A DNA stretch of 64,000 nt from Prosthecobacter sp. (GTDB taxonomy: Bacteria > Verrucomicrobiota > Verrucomicrobiia > Verrucomicrobiales > Verrucomicrobiaceae): positions 1 through 64,000 of the forward strand of contig NZ_JAXMIH010000011.1 of assembly GCF_034366625.1 (NCBI RefSeq). Direction: 5' to 3'. Both the position numbers and the translations under genes were made by a program. Under the pieces are notes generated by a model, which was not told the origin of the DNA, did no database searches, and saw only the letters and a list, made by a program, of their open reading frames with translations. How positions within the stretch are numbered: position 1 is the stretch's first letter; every line of letters begins with the position of its first letter. Below, piece by piece: positions 11,434 to 19,861 of the stretch.

Positions 11434-11475
11434 CATCACTGTCCCTTCATTCTTTTGTCCCCATTCTGCTGTCGA
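11434..11475. repeat. Degenerate 14-nt tandem repeat, same family as 167-208
   Basis: Two clear copies, CATTCTTTTGTCCC (11448-11461) and CATTCTGCTGTCGA (11462-11475), preceded by a weaker CATCACTGTCCCTT (11434-11447). They share phase and core with the units next to the IS element at the left edge. The function is unknown. Confidence 0.6.
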
Positions 11476-11540
11476 AAATGATCACTCCAACACTCCACTC
11501 ATGCCCAGCGCCCGCCACTGAAGCTGGTAAAATATTCCGG

Positions 11541-12824
11541 GTGAAAAATGAAGACAGCTTCCTGAATCTTTTACCCCAAATCTTTTACCAACTGTGCCTC
11601 GGCCTCTCGCTGCTCACGACTGCCGCCACCGCCGCTGACGAACCCTTCCGCCCCGAAGCAGGTAAGTTCCCTCCTCTCGAAAAAGCGCACGCCTACCGTG
11701 GCGAACTCGTCTTCGTGGATCATGCGAACCGCCGCGGCAGCATCCGCGTGCAGGGGTCCGGCATGTTTTTCCGCAACGACCCGCACCCCTTCGCCTTGCT
11801 CCCTTACGCCATCGTGCGTTATCACGGCGCACCGGCGGATCTGCGGGACATCCCGCTCGGCACGGTGATGCACGTCCGCGCCTTTCTCCCGCCTGACCCG
11901 AAGACCTCCTCCGTGCCGGTATTGCCCGTCGATAACAAGAAGATCGACGCGAACCACAACCGTGGCACCGGCATCGCACCCGCTGAGAACCACGTCCTCC
12001 TGCTCGAAGACGAGCCCAGTCACTGCCAGCGCGAGGGCATGGTGTGGAAGCTCAAAGAAGTGGACCTCAAAAACAACGAAGGCATGATCATCGCCACTCT
12101 CGAACCGAAGCAAGGCGGCGACGGCAAGGCCAGCGAAGAAAAGCTGACCTTCGATGCCGCCACCCGCATCTGGCGCGGACGCGAAAGCCTCAGCATCGAG
12201 GAACTCATCGCCGAAGGCGCATGGCCTGCGGCGGGGAAGAAATCCCTCGGCAACCAACCCGTCCTGCTCGGCATCACCTGGAAACCCACACCCGATGGCA
12301 TCTTCACCCGCTTTCACATCTCCGACATCTGGCTCGATGACATCTCCATGCAACGTGCCGCCAAGAACCAGACCGAAACGCACAAGGCCTTCATCCGCAG
12401 CCGCTGGATGGCCGCGTGGATCGACAACGTCGAGTATGGCAAGTTCGGCCGCGCCACCGTGACCGCGACCTTGTTCGGCGGCATGGACGACTCGCTCTAC
12501 GCCGATTTCAAAAAAGATGTCCCCGCCCTGATGAATGCCGTCGAGAACACCTTGAAGCACACCCACGGGGCCTACGGACCTGCGCACATGGCCTCCAAGG
12601 GGCCCATCGTAGATGTCACCAAAGCACCCGGCGCGACACCCCTCGGCAGCAGCGGCATCCAGATCCGTTTTGACACCGACCTCATCATCGAAGGCATTCG
12701 CCCCGGCAGAGTCGTCCGTGTCCGTCCCACGAGCTGGCCCCAAGTCCAAGTGCCACGCGAGGAATACCTCAACGACAACCTCGAAGAGCGCTTCCCGACC
12801 CCAGCCATTTTTCCGAAATACTGA
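11541..12824 (+). CDS. Secreted protein of unknown function, paralogue B
   Basis: About 427 residues from the GTG at 11541, which yields a leader LLPQIFYQLCLGLSLLTTAATA and cleavage before the mature start [19 protein letters not shown] that matches paralogue A. An ATG at 11478 is in frame but would translate intergenic repeat sequence (CACTCCAACACTCCA, also seen before 8801), so I prefer the later start. Identical blocks with paralogue A include [34 protein letters not shown] and [18 protein letters not shown]. No enzymatic motif is recognised. Start-site confidence is low; the gene itself is secure. Confidence 0.75.
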   Translation: MKNEDSFLNLLPQIFYQLCLGLSLLTTAATAADEPFRPEAGKFPPLEKAHAYRGELVFVDHANRRGSIRVQGSGMFFRNDPHPFALLPYAIVRYHGAPADLRDIPLGTVMHVRAFLPPDPKTSSVPVLPVDNKKIDANHNRGTGIAPAENHVLLLEDEPSHCQREGMVWKLKEVDLKNNEGMIIATLEPKQGGDGKASEEKLTFDAATRIWRGRESLSIEELIAEGAWPAAGKKSLGNQPVLLGITWKPTPDGIFTRFHISDIWLDDISMQRAAKNQTETHKAFIRSRWMAAWIDNVEYGKFGRATVTATLFGGMDDSLYADFKKDVPALMNAVENTLKHTHGAYGPAHMASKGPIVDVTKAPGATPLGSSGIQIRFDTDLIIEGIRPGRVVRVRPTSWPQVQVPREEYLNDNLEERFPTPAIFPKY

Positions 12825-12871
12825 CGCTTCGCTGTTCTGTTTCTTTGTTCGTCTAACCACGCAGCGCCCAT

Positions 12872-13342
12872 ATGACGAGAGCGAAATTCGAGCAAGCACT
12901 TCGTGGAGCATCCGAAGCATCGAGGCAGTTCGCTTTGACCGTGGTTACGAACGATTTGCCGACGGATTACCGATATGTGGTTTACTTGAACCAGTCCTTT
13001 GATGAGAGCCCACTGGAAGCAGACGTGACTGTTTATCCAGATGATCCATTGGGAGTCGGCGACCTCGGTTCGCCCCTTTCTACCGTTGAGGTCGTTCAGT
13101 TGCTGTGCCGAGATGATGCGGTGCCGGAGTGGGTCGACATTTCTGCTTACAGAGTCACTGACCGCTTCACGGTCTTCTCGTTGCATTGTTGCGGACGCTT
13201 TACATCGAACATCGAGCGGCTGTATTATGGCGACAGCGATCTCTGTCCGTTCGGCATCAAGAGTCCCGTGTTTCCGCCCAGATGGAAGGAAGCGCAGGGA
13301 CGCTTCGACCTGAACACCACAAGAAGCCATGAGCCTCAGTAA
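12872..13342 (+). CDS. Small cytoplasmic protein of unknown function
   Basis: A 156-residue ORF without signal peptide or membrane segment, 47 bp after paralogue B and 21 bp before the hydrolase gene. Composition is ordinary for a soluble protein, and it holds the segment FTVFSLHCCGRFTSNIERLY with a Cys pair. I do not recognise the family. Its codon use is somewhat less G/C-rich than its neighbours, which could mean recent arrival. It could belong to one of the many small accessory families, but nothing here proves a role. Confidence 0.6.
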   Translation: MTRAKFEQALRGASEASRQFALTVVTNDLPTDYRYVVYLNQSFDESPLEADVTVYPDDPLGVGDLGSPLSTVEVVQLLCRDDAVPEWVDISAYRVTDRFTVFSLHCCGRFTSNIERLYYGDSDLCPFGIKSPVFPPRWKEAQGRFDLNTTRSHEPQ

Positions 13343-13363
13343 CACCAAAGGCGAACCAAGAAC

Positions 13364-14542
13364 ATGAAACACATCCTCCTGCTCCTCCTCGCCACCGTCT
13401 CCCTCTGCAACGCCGCTGACGGCCTGCTGCTCGATCTCATCGTGCCGCCGCGTGATGGCGACCGCTTTCTGCACGCGGAGTATTCCTGCTGGATCGCGGA
13501 TGCCTCGAAGCCGGTGAAAGCGGTCATCATTCACCAGCATGGCTGCACCAATGCCTCGCCGGACAAGCATCCGCCGATCACCGGCGACTGGCACTGGCGG
13601 GCCTTGGCGTGGAAGCACGACGCCGCGTTGCTGGTGCCGATGTATCAGGTGGCCAAGGGCTGCGATGAGTGGAACGACCCCGACAGCGGCTCCGAACACG
13701 CCTTGCTCACCGCGCTGGAAGACTTCGCGCAGCGCTCGAAGCGGCCTGAGCTTAAAGACGCGCCGTGGGTGTTGTGGGGTCACTCCGGCGGCTCAAGCTG
13801 GTCCGCGCAGATGATCACGCGGCATCCGAAGCGCGTGCTCGCGGCCTCGTTTCGCGGCGGATGTCATAAGCAATTCGGCGTGCCGGAGTTTCGCGCGAAA
13901 TTCGGCCCCATCGCCCGCGATCTGCCGCTGCTGTTCGTCTGGGGCAAGCGCGAGTCCGTGCCCACCTCCAGCCATTTCGTTTCGTGGGAGCCGATGAACA
14001 CGATGTATCGCGAATTGCGCGAGCAAGGCGGCAAAGTCTGCCGCGTCATTGATCCACGCTCCGAGCATGGTTGTGACGATTCGCGGCTGATGAGCATCAA
14101 CTTCTTCGATGCCTTGCTTTCAGGCCAAGCCAGCGCCCCGCCTTCCACGGATGCATCCACGCCCTGGCAACCCAACGACACCTTCGCCGCGCTGTGGCGC
14201 GAGTTTTCCGAGCATGGCACCCTGAAGCCCAAGGCTCCGCCACTCCACGCCCCCTCGCTCACGGCCAAACGCGAAGTTAATGGCATTCATCTTTCCTGGC
14301 GCATCGTTCCAAACCTGGAAGGGGGCCTGCGTGCCATCCGCCTTCATCGCGATGGCAAGTTGTGGAAAGAGATCGGCATCGACGAAGACGCCTTCCTCGC
14401 CACCGGCCGCGATTCGACACCCGAGGAACTGCGTGCTCACAGCCTCGTGGATGAAACCAAAGACTCTCACAGCTACACCATGATCTTCCTCGACATCGGC
14501 GGCAACGAATCGCCCCCCAGCGAGGCCGTGCGCGTGCCGTAG
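13364..14542 (+). CDS. Secreted alpha/beta-hydrolase-like protein
   Basis: A 392-residue protein with signal peptide MKHILLLLLATVSLCNA. The nucleophile elbow is visible as GHSGG at 139-143 (Ser141 the likely nucleophile), preceded by strand WVLW and followed by a helix, as in the alpha/beta hydrolases. A HQHGC segment near residue 58 may form the oxyanion region, and SEHGC further on could supply the catalytic His. The last 90 residues look like a fibronectin-like or beta-sandwich appendix (GIHLSWRIVPNLEGGLRAI). A secreted esterase or acyl hydrolase acting with the upstream catabolic genes is plausible; the substrate is unknown. Confidence 0.75.
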   Translation: MKHILLLLLATVSLCNAADGLLLDLIVPPRDGDRFLHAEYSCWIADASKPVKAVIIHQHGCTNASPDKHPPITGDWHWRALAWKHDAALLVPMYQVAKGCDEWNDPDSGSEHALLTALEDFAQRSKRPELKDAPWVLWGHSGGSSWSAQMITRHPKRVLAASFRGGCHKQFGVPEFRAKFGPIARDLPLLFVWGKRESVPTSSHFVSWEPMNTMYRELREQGGKVCRVIDPRSEHGCDDSRLMSINFFDALLSGQASAPPSTDASTPWQPNDTFAALWREFSEHGTLKPKAPPLHAPSLTAKREVNGIHLSWRIVPNLEGGLRAIRLHRDGKLWKEIGIDEDAFLATGRDSTPEELRAHSLVDETKDSHSYTMIFLDIGGNESPPSEAVRVP

Positions 14543-14600
14543 CTCCGATTGGCAATCGAAGCCGAACGTTCCTCGGGATTCGACGGCCAGTCGAATCTAC
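14541..14600. repeat. Double palindromic intergenic repeat (REP-like)
   Basis: Two adjacent palindromes follow the hydrolase stop: CGATTG-G-CAATCG (14546-14558) and GATTCGAC-GGCCA-GTCGAATC (14577-14597), joined by a spacer containing AACGTT. No T-tract follows. The gap lies between convergent genes, so a shared terminator role is possible. Confidence 0.65.
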
Positions 14601-14647
14601 GAATCACGAAATAGCTCCTCACCTTCCTCGTCCTCGTCTCTGCCTCA

Positions 14648-15883
14648 TCAGTCTTTGGCGCGGGAGCTGCGGGTTAGCGTCTTGATCTCCGCGCGGTCGC
14701 GCTCCAGGAAGGCTTTCAGTTGCTCCGCGCTCGGCAGCGCCTTGAGGTAGCGGGAGACGAAGAGCTTGTTGTCCATCCCTGCGGTGGCGAACTCCACCTC
14801 CGCGCCGTCGCGATCGCTGCACAGCAGGATGCCCACGGGCGGGTTGTCGCCGGGTTTGGTCATGTTCGCCTTGAACCAGTTCACATAGAAATTCATTTGT
14901 CCCGCGTCCTCTGGCTTGAAGTGCCGGATCTTCAAATCAATGAGCACATGGCAGCGCAGGATGCGGTGGTAAAACACCAGGTCCACCCGGTGATGCCGCC
15001 GTCCTTCCGTCATGCGGAACTGCCGCGCCTCGAAGCAGAAGCCCTGGCCCAGCTCCAGCAGAAACCTCTGCAAATGATCCAGCAGCGCCGCCTCCAGTTC
15101 GTCCTCCGAGTAACTGGGCATCTCCGCCAGCCCAGTGAACTCCAGGACGTAGGGATCGCGCAGCATGTCCGCGATGGTCTCGCGTGGCTCCTGCCGACGG
15201 GCGCGTTCGATGACGGCCTTCTTGTCCGTGGACAGGCCCGTGCGCTCGTAAAGCAGGCTGCCGATCTGGCGCTGGAGCTGACGTTGGGACCAGTGCCCCT
15301 TGAGCAACTCGTTCTCGTAAAAGGCTCGCTGCCACGGGTCATCAATGCGCATGAACTCAAGGAAGTGCGCCCAGGAAATGCGGGCCAGTTGCTCGGGCTT
15401 CAGCGGCGAGGGCAATTCGGCAGACACTGTCCCTGAAATTTTGCGCCTACTGGATGTGAAATTCGCCTCGACCTCCACGAGCGCCAATGGGTCAACCACG
15501 GGTTGACTTGTTTGGAGGACCGGAAGTTTGACTCCAGATTGGTCAAGCACTGCTTGACCAATTGCCGGGTAGGTCTGGAAAAACAGACGGCACATCTTGA
15601 GAGTGGTGAATCCCAGGCCCTTGATTCCTTTGGCTGTCAAATCTGCCGCCAGTGTCTCCAGCAGCCTTGCACCATACTTCGCCCGGTCCGCGCCGTTCTG
15701 TTCGAACTCGACAATGTAGGCACCCACCAGCCAGTTCCGCAGCACGAGCGCCTGATTCACAGCGGCGGCGGTGCGGGTGACCATCTCGGTGTTCACTGCA
15801 GAGATGGCCTTTACGAGGGCGGGGTATCCCGCACCGCGCTTGGTGGGCGGTGAGACGGACTTGGTTGGGCGTTTCTTGGCCAT
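14648..15883 (-). CDS. YhcG/DUF1016-family PD-(D/E)XK nuclease
   Basis: A start at 15883 (MAKKRPTKS...) gives 411 residues, the usual length of the YhcG family; the longer frame up to 15955 begins in poor sequence. The N-terminal half is the helical DUF1016 region (TAAAVNQALVLRNWLVGAYIVEFEQ). The C-terminal half is the nuclease fold with the catalytic set D301 (RVDLVFYH) and D316-L-K318 (VLIDLK). YhcG proteins are restriction-like endonucleases often seen as lone genes or near restriction-modification loci. No methyltransferase or specificity subunit is adjacent here, so this copy looks orphan. Confidence 0.85.
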   Translation of the reverse strand: MAKKRPTKSVSPPTKRGAGYPALVKAISAVNTEMVTRTAAAVNQALVLRNWLVGAYIVEFEQNGADRAKYGARLLETLAADLTAKGIKGLGFTTLKMCRLFFQTYPAIGQAVLDQSGVKLPVLQTSQPVVDPLALVEVEANFTSSRRKISGTVSAELPSPLKPEQLARISWAHFLEFMRIDDPWQRAFYENELLKGHWSQRQLQRQIGSLLYERTGLSTDKKAVIERARRQEPRETIADMLRDPYVLEFTGLAEMPSYSEDELEAALLDHLQRFLLELGQGFCFEARQFRMTEGRRHHRVDLVFYHRILRCHVLIDLKIRHFKPEDAGQMNFYVNWFKANMTKPGDNPPVGILLCSDRDGAEVEFATAGMDNKLFVSRYLKALPSAEQLKAFLERDRAEIKTLTRSSRAKD

Positions 15884-15955
15884 AAAGAAATACACTCTAC
15901 CTCTGGTCAATCCAACAAACCACACAGAAACCGGCTGCGATCTCGTTCTCATCAA

Positions 15956-18900
15956 ATGACCCGCCAGTCCATGACACGTCTTGTTTCACTGTTCGTCACC
16001 GTTTGCGCCAGCCTGCATCTTCATGCGCAGCCCGCAGCGTCGAAGCCCGACCTCTGCATCTACGGCGGCACGCCGGGCGGCATCGCGATGGCGGTGCGGG
16101 CGGCGAGGGAGGGCTTGAGTGTCGTGCTGGTGAATCACCATGGGCATCTCGGTGGCATTCTCTCGAACGGACTCGGCGTGTGGGACACGCTGTGGGAGGG
16201 GAAGCGTTGCCCCATTTATGATGAGGCGCGGCAGGCCATCTTTGATCACTACCGCACGACGTATGGCGAGGACTCGCGGCAGTATCGCGATGCGTTGCCG
16301 GGCAAGAGCGGGCACACGAATGGGAAGTTTGAGCCGAAGGTGGCGGAGGCGGTGCTGACGAGTTTGGTAACGCGAGAGAAGAATATCACGGTCGTGCGTG
16401 GATTTTATCCGGCGGCGGTGGAGCGTGAGGGGGCGCTGCTGAAGGCTGTGACGTTTCGTAGAACGGGTTTTCAACCCGTTCAGCCCGGAGAACGAGTTGA
16501 AAACTCGTTTTACGTTCAAGCCAAGGTCTTCGCGGATTGCAGCTATGAGGGTGATCTCGCGGCGATGGCGAAGGTGCCGTATCGAGTTGGGCGTGAGAGT
16601 CGCGATGAGTTCAAAGAACCTCATGCGGGTGTGATCTTCATGTCGCCGGTGAAGGCGGCGGCGATGCCGGAGATGGCGCGGACGGCGGAGCTGCATCACA
16701 AGCTGAAGCTTCGAAAGTTCAGCGGCTTTCAGCGCATCAAGCAGCCGGAGAGCACGGGCGAGGCGGATGGGAATGTTCAGGCGTTTAACTACCGCACGAT
16801 GCTCAGTTCTGATCCGGCGAACCGGCTGCCGGTGGAGAAACCGGCGAACTACGATCCTGAGAAGCTCAAACTGCTGGAGCACGGCTCCATTGTGTCGCCG
16901 ATCCCGAATGCGAAGCGTGGTTGGAATCGTCCGCAGATTGTGGGCATGCAGACGGACTATGTAGAGGCGGATTGGACGGGGCGGCAGAAGATCATGAACG
17001 CGTTTTGGGACACGACCTTGGCGCTGCTCTACTTTTTGCAGAACGATCCGTCGGTGGAGCCGAAGCGGCAGAAGTCGTGGCGTGAGTTCGGCCTGGCGAA
17101 GGATGAGTTCACCGACAATGGGCATCGTCCGCATGAGTTTTATGTGCGCGAGGCGCGACGCATCACGGGGCGCTATGTTTTCACCCAGCATGACGCGATG
17201 CTCGCCAATGGCCTGGAGCGTGCGCCAGTGCATGAGGACAGCATCGGCGTGACGGAGTGGTATCTCGACACGCACGCCTGCACGCAGCGCCACATCGAAG
17301 GCGCGCTGGAGGAAGGCAAGATGATGCTCGATGTGGAGACCTTTCCCGGACAGGTGCCGTATCGGGCGATCTTGCCTCAAGGCGTGGACAATCTTCTCGT
17401 GCCGGTGTGCCTGAGCAGCACGCACGTCGCCTGGGGCACGATCCGATTGGAGCCGACGTGGATGAACCTCTGCGAATCCGCCGGACATGCGGCGGCGCTC
17501 GCGATTCAAAACAAAGTCACGCCCGCGCAGCTCGATCCTGAACTGCTGTTGCGCAGGCTGGCCAGCAGTCATGTGATGCTGAGCTTCTTCAACGATGTGG
17601 ATGTCGCGTCGGATGATCCACGAGTCGCTGCCGCACAGTATTTTGCCACGAAGGGCTTCTTTGCCGACTACAACGCCCGCCTCGACGAACCGCTCACCGA
17701 AAGCGTCCGCGCCGCCTGGGGCAAGGGACTCACCGCGATACGCGAAGGCACGCTGAAGCCGATGGAACTCGTGAAACAAGTGCATGAGGCCGAAGCAACG
17801 GCCTCAAAGCCGATGGAGCGAACACGCGGCGAGGCGCTGCTGGGCATGTGGAAGACTCTTTCGACGGCGAAGGCTGCTCCGAAGCCACGCACGAAGCTCA
17901 CGGTGCGACCGGTGCGACCGGTGCGACCGGTGCGTTCCAGCACGGCGGCGGAGGTGAACGGCAAGACGTATGATCTCGTGGTCATCGGCGGCACGCCGGG
18001 CGGCATCGCGTGTTCGGTGCGTGCAGCGCGGGAAGGGCTGAGCGTGCTACTCGTGCAGCACAACAAGCACCTCGGCGGCATGTTGACGAACGGGCTGATG
18101 CAGTGGGACGCGCTCTACGGCGGGCCGAGGTCGCCGGTGTTCAACGAATACGCGAAGATGATCGAGGACTACTACCGAGAGACGTTTGGTGAGGATTCGA
18201 GGCAATACAGCGCGGCAAGCTACACGCAGACGCATTACCCGATGAGCCGGTTTGAGCCGTCGGTGGCGGAGCATCTGTTTAACAAGCTTGTTTCGGCGGA
18301 GAAGAACATCACGACGCTGCTCTCGCATTATCCCTCGGCGATCCAACGAGAAGGCGAGATGCTGAAAGCGCTGACGCTGCGTGAATATGGAACGACGAAG
18401 GACATCACCGTGACCGGAAGCACCTATGTCGATGCCACTTATGAAGGTGATCTCGCCGCGCTGGCAAAGGTGCCGTATTGCGTGGGTCGTGAGAGCCGCG
18501 ATGAGTTTGGCGAGCCTCATGCGGGCAAAGTTTTCACCAACATCAGCGGAGAGAAGGGGCCGAAGGACGTGCTGGAGGGAAAACTCAACCTGCACACTTA
18601 CGGACACGTTCAGGGCAGCATTGATCCGACAAGTCCCTTCACCGCCGATGGAGCGATTCAGGCATTCAATCACCGCTTCTGCCTCAGCAACGAACCGGGC
18701 AACATCCGCCTGCCAGAGAAACCACCGGGCTACAACCGCGACGAGTATGTGAACTACAATCGCAAGGGCATGAACGCAGGAGATCTTAATGGCAAGAGCA
18801 CCTTCAACAGCGCCATCTTGCCCGGCGAGAACCACGCGTATCCCGACGCGACATGGCCGGAGCGCGAGAAGATCATCACTCGGCACACGAACTTCGCGCT

Positions 18901-19642
18901 CGGCCTGATGTGGTTCCTGCAAAACGACGAATCCGTGCCGCCCGCGAAGCGCGAAGCCTGCCGCCGCATCGGCCTGCCGCTCGATGAGTTCACGGACAAC
19001 CACAACCTGCCGTATGAACTCTATGTTCGTGAGGCACGCCGCATCGTGGGCCGCCACGTCTTCACCGAGCACGACAACAGCCCAGCCAAAGATCAGACAC
19101 GCACCCCGATCCACGCCGACAGCATCGCCTTCACCGATTGGTCGATGGATTCTCACGACTGCACCACCGACCGCCGTCCAGGATACGCATACGACGGCAA
19201 ACTCATCCTCACTGAGGAATCACGCCCCGCGCAGATCCCGTGGCGTTGCCTGCTGCCGCAGGGAGTTGATAATTTGCTCGTTCCCGTCTGCCTTTCCGCG
19301 ACACACGTCGCCTGGGGCGCTGTTCGATTGGAGCCCGTGTGGATGCAAACCGGCGAAGCCGCCGGTTTTGCGGCCGCATTGTCGAAGCAACATCAAACCA
19401 CACCTGGAAAATTCGACCCCGATCTGCTGGTGCGCACGCTCGTGACGAACAAGCACTTCGTCACCTTCTTCAACGAACTGCAAACGCACGCTGATCATTC
19501 TGCGATGCCTGCGGCGCAGTATTTCGGCACGAAGGGGGATTTTCCCGGCTACGACGCGAACCTTGATGAACAGGTGAAAGACGGCGTGAATCAGGTGACA
19601 CGCGGCGAGAGCCTGCGGAGACGCTTTGAACTTTTGCGCTGA
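15956..19642 (+). CDS. Giant secreted FAD-dependent oxidoreductase, tandem duplication of two FAD_oxidored modules
   Basis: 1228 residues with a signal peptide (start at 15956, or ATG 15971). Two complete copies of the same flavoprotein module are joined: copy one has YGGTPGGIAMAVRAAREG at about 36-53, copy two VVIGGTPGGIACSVRAAREG at 675. Both carry HLGG, F(E/G)EDSRQY, and a C-terminal ILPQGVDNLLVPVCLS-type segment. The linker at about 649-661 is Val-Arg-Pro repeats coded by a 9-nt tandem repeat. An in-frame palindromic element encodes about residues 168-186 of the first copy. The PF12831-type family includes exported dehydrogenases of PVC bacteria; the substrate is unknown. Confidence 0.85.
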   Translation: MTRQSMTRLVSLFVTVCASLHLHAQPAASKPDLCIYGGTPGGIAMAVRAAREGLSVVLVNHHGHLGGILSNGLGVWDTLWEGKRCPIYDEARQAIFDHYRTTYGEDSRQYRDALPGKSGHTNGKFEPKVAEAVLTSLVTREKNITVVRGFYPAAVEREGALLKAVTFRRTGFQPVQPGERVENSFYVQAKVFADCSYEGDLAAMAKVPYRVGRESRDEFKEPHAGVIFMSPVKAAAMPEMARTAELHHKLKLRKFSGFQRIKQPESTGEADGNVQAFNYRTMLSSDPANRLPVEKPANYDPEKLKLLEHGSIVSPIPNAKRGWNRPQIVGMQTDYVEADWTGRQKIMNAFWDTTLALLYFLQNDPSVEPKRQKSWREFGLAKDEFTDNGHRPHEFYVREARRITGRYVFTQHDAMLANGLERAPVHEDSIGVTEWYLDTHACTQRHIEGALEEGKMMLDVETFPGQVPYRAILPQGVDNLLVPVCLSSTHVAWGTIRLEPTWMNLCESAGHAAALAIQNKVTPAQLDPELLLRRLASSHVMLSFFNDVDVASDDPRVAAAQYFATKGFFADYNARLDEPLTESVRAAWGKGLTAIREGTLKPMELVKQVHEAEATASKPMERTRGEALLGMWKTLSTAKAAPKPRTKLTVRPVRPVRPVRSSTAAEVNGKTYDLVVIGGTPGGIACSVRAAREGLSVLLVQHNKHLGGMLTNGLMQWDALYGGPRSPVFNEYAKMIEDYYRETFGEDSRQYSAASYTQTHYPMSRFEPSVAEHLFNKLVSAEKNITTLLSHYPSAIQREGEMLKALTLREYGTTKDITVTGSTYVDATYEGDLAALAKVPYCVGRESRDEFGEPHAGKVFTNISGEKGPKDVLEGKLNLHTYGHVQGSIDPTSPFTADGAIQAFNHRFCLSNEPGNIRLPEKPPGYNRDEYVNYNRKGMNAGDLNGKSTFNSAILPGENHAYPDATWPEREKIITRHTNFALGLMWFLQNDESVPPAKREACRRIGLPLDEFTDNHNLPYELYVREARRIVGRHVFTEHDNSPAKDQTRTPIHADSIAFTDWSMDSHDCTTDRRPGYAYDGKLILTEESRPAQIPWRCLLPQGVDNLLVPVCLSATHVAWGAVRLEPVWMQTGEAAGFAAALSKQHQTTPGKFDPDLLVRTLVTNKHFVTFFNELQTHADHSAMPAAQYFGTKGDFPGYDANLDEQVKDGVNQVTRGESLRRRFELLR
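16457..16514. repeat. Nested palindromic repeat inserted in frame inside a CDS
   Basis: Arms 16457-16481 and 16490-16514 (25 nt each, 8-nt loop) are reverse complements with three mismatches. Each arm is itself a palindrome: AACGGGTT-TTC-AACCCGTT and AACGAGTT-GAA-AACTCGTT. The translated insert reads RRTGFQPVQPGERVENS. The second flavoprotein module in the same gene lacks it, having a shorter turn between LKALTLREYG and the following strand. Confidence 0.8.
17902..17937. repeat. 9-nt tandem repeat coding an interdomain linker
   Basis: GGTGCGACC is present three times in a row (17902-17928) and followed by the variant GGTGCGTTC. It encodes a Pro-Val-Arg linker between the two flavoprotein modules; its length may vary between strains. 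Confidence 0.85.
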
Positions 19643-19646
19643 GGCG

Positions 19647-19720
19647 TGGAGCGGGTGATCAGAATCGAACTGACGTATGATGCTTGGGAAGCACCTGCTC
19701 TACCATTGAGCTACACCCGC
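19647..19720 (-). tRNA. tRNA-Gly (anticodon CCC)
   Basis: On the minus strand the sequence folds into a full cloverleaf: acceptor GCGGGTG/CACCCGC, D stem GCTC/GAGC with loop AATGGTA, anticodon stem GGTGC/GCATC with loop TTCCCAA (anticodon CCC), and T arm GTCAG-TTCGATT-CTGAT. The discriminator is U, as usual for bacterial tRNA-Gly, and CCA is encoded (19647-19649 on the plus strand read TGG). It stands alone between the flavoprotein and kinase genes, opposite in direction to both. Confidence 0.95.
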
Positions 19721-19861
19721 AGAAGCGTGACGGAGGTTGAACGATGGACCGGGAATGTCAAATGGGGCTATGGTAGGCAAAAAATTCTCGCCTCTGGCAT
19801 GCAACGGGCGCTAAGATCGTTCTGAATAAGCACACAGCCATTTCCTGCCTTCGATTTAGCC

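Noticed and set aside
14601-14647. Short tandem TCCTCGTCCTCGTC as a repeat array
   Set aside because: Too short and simple; ordinary low-complexity sequence between convergent genes.
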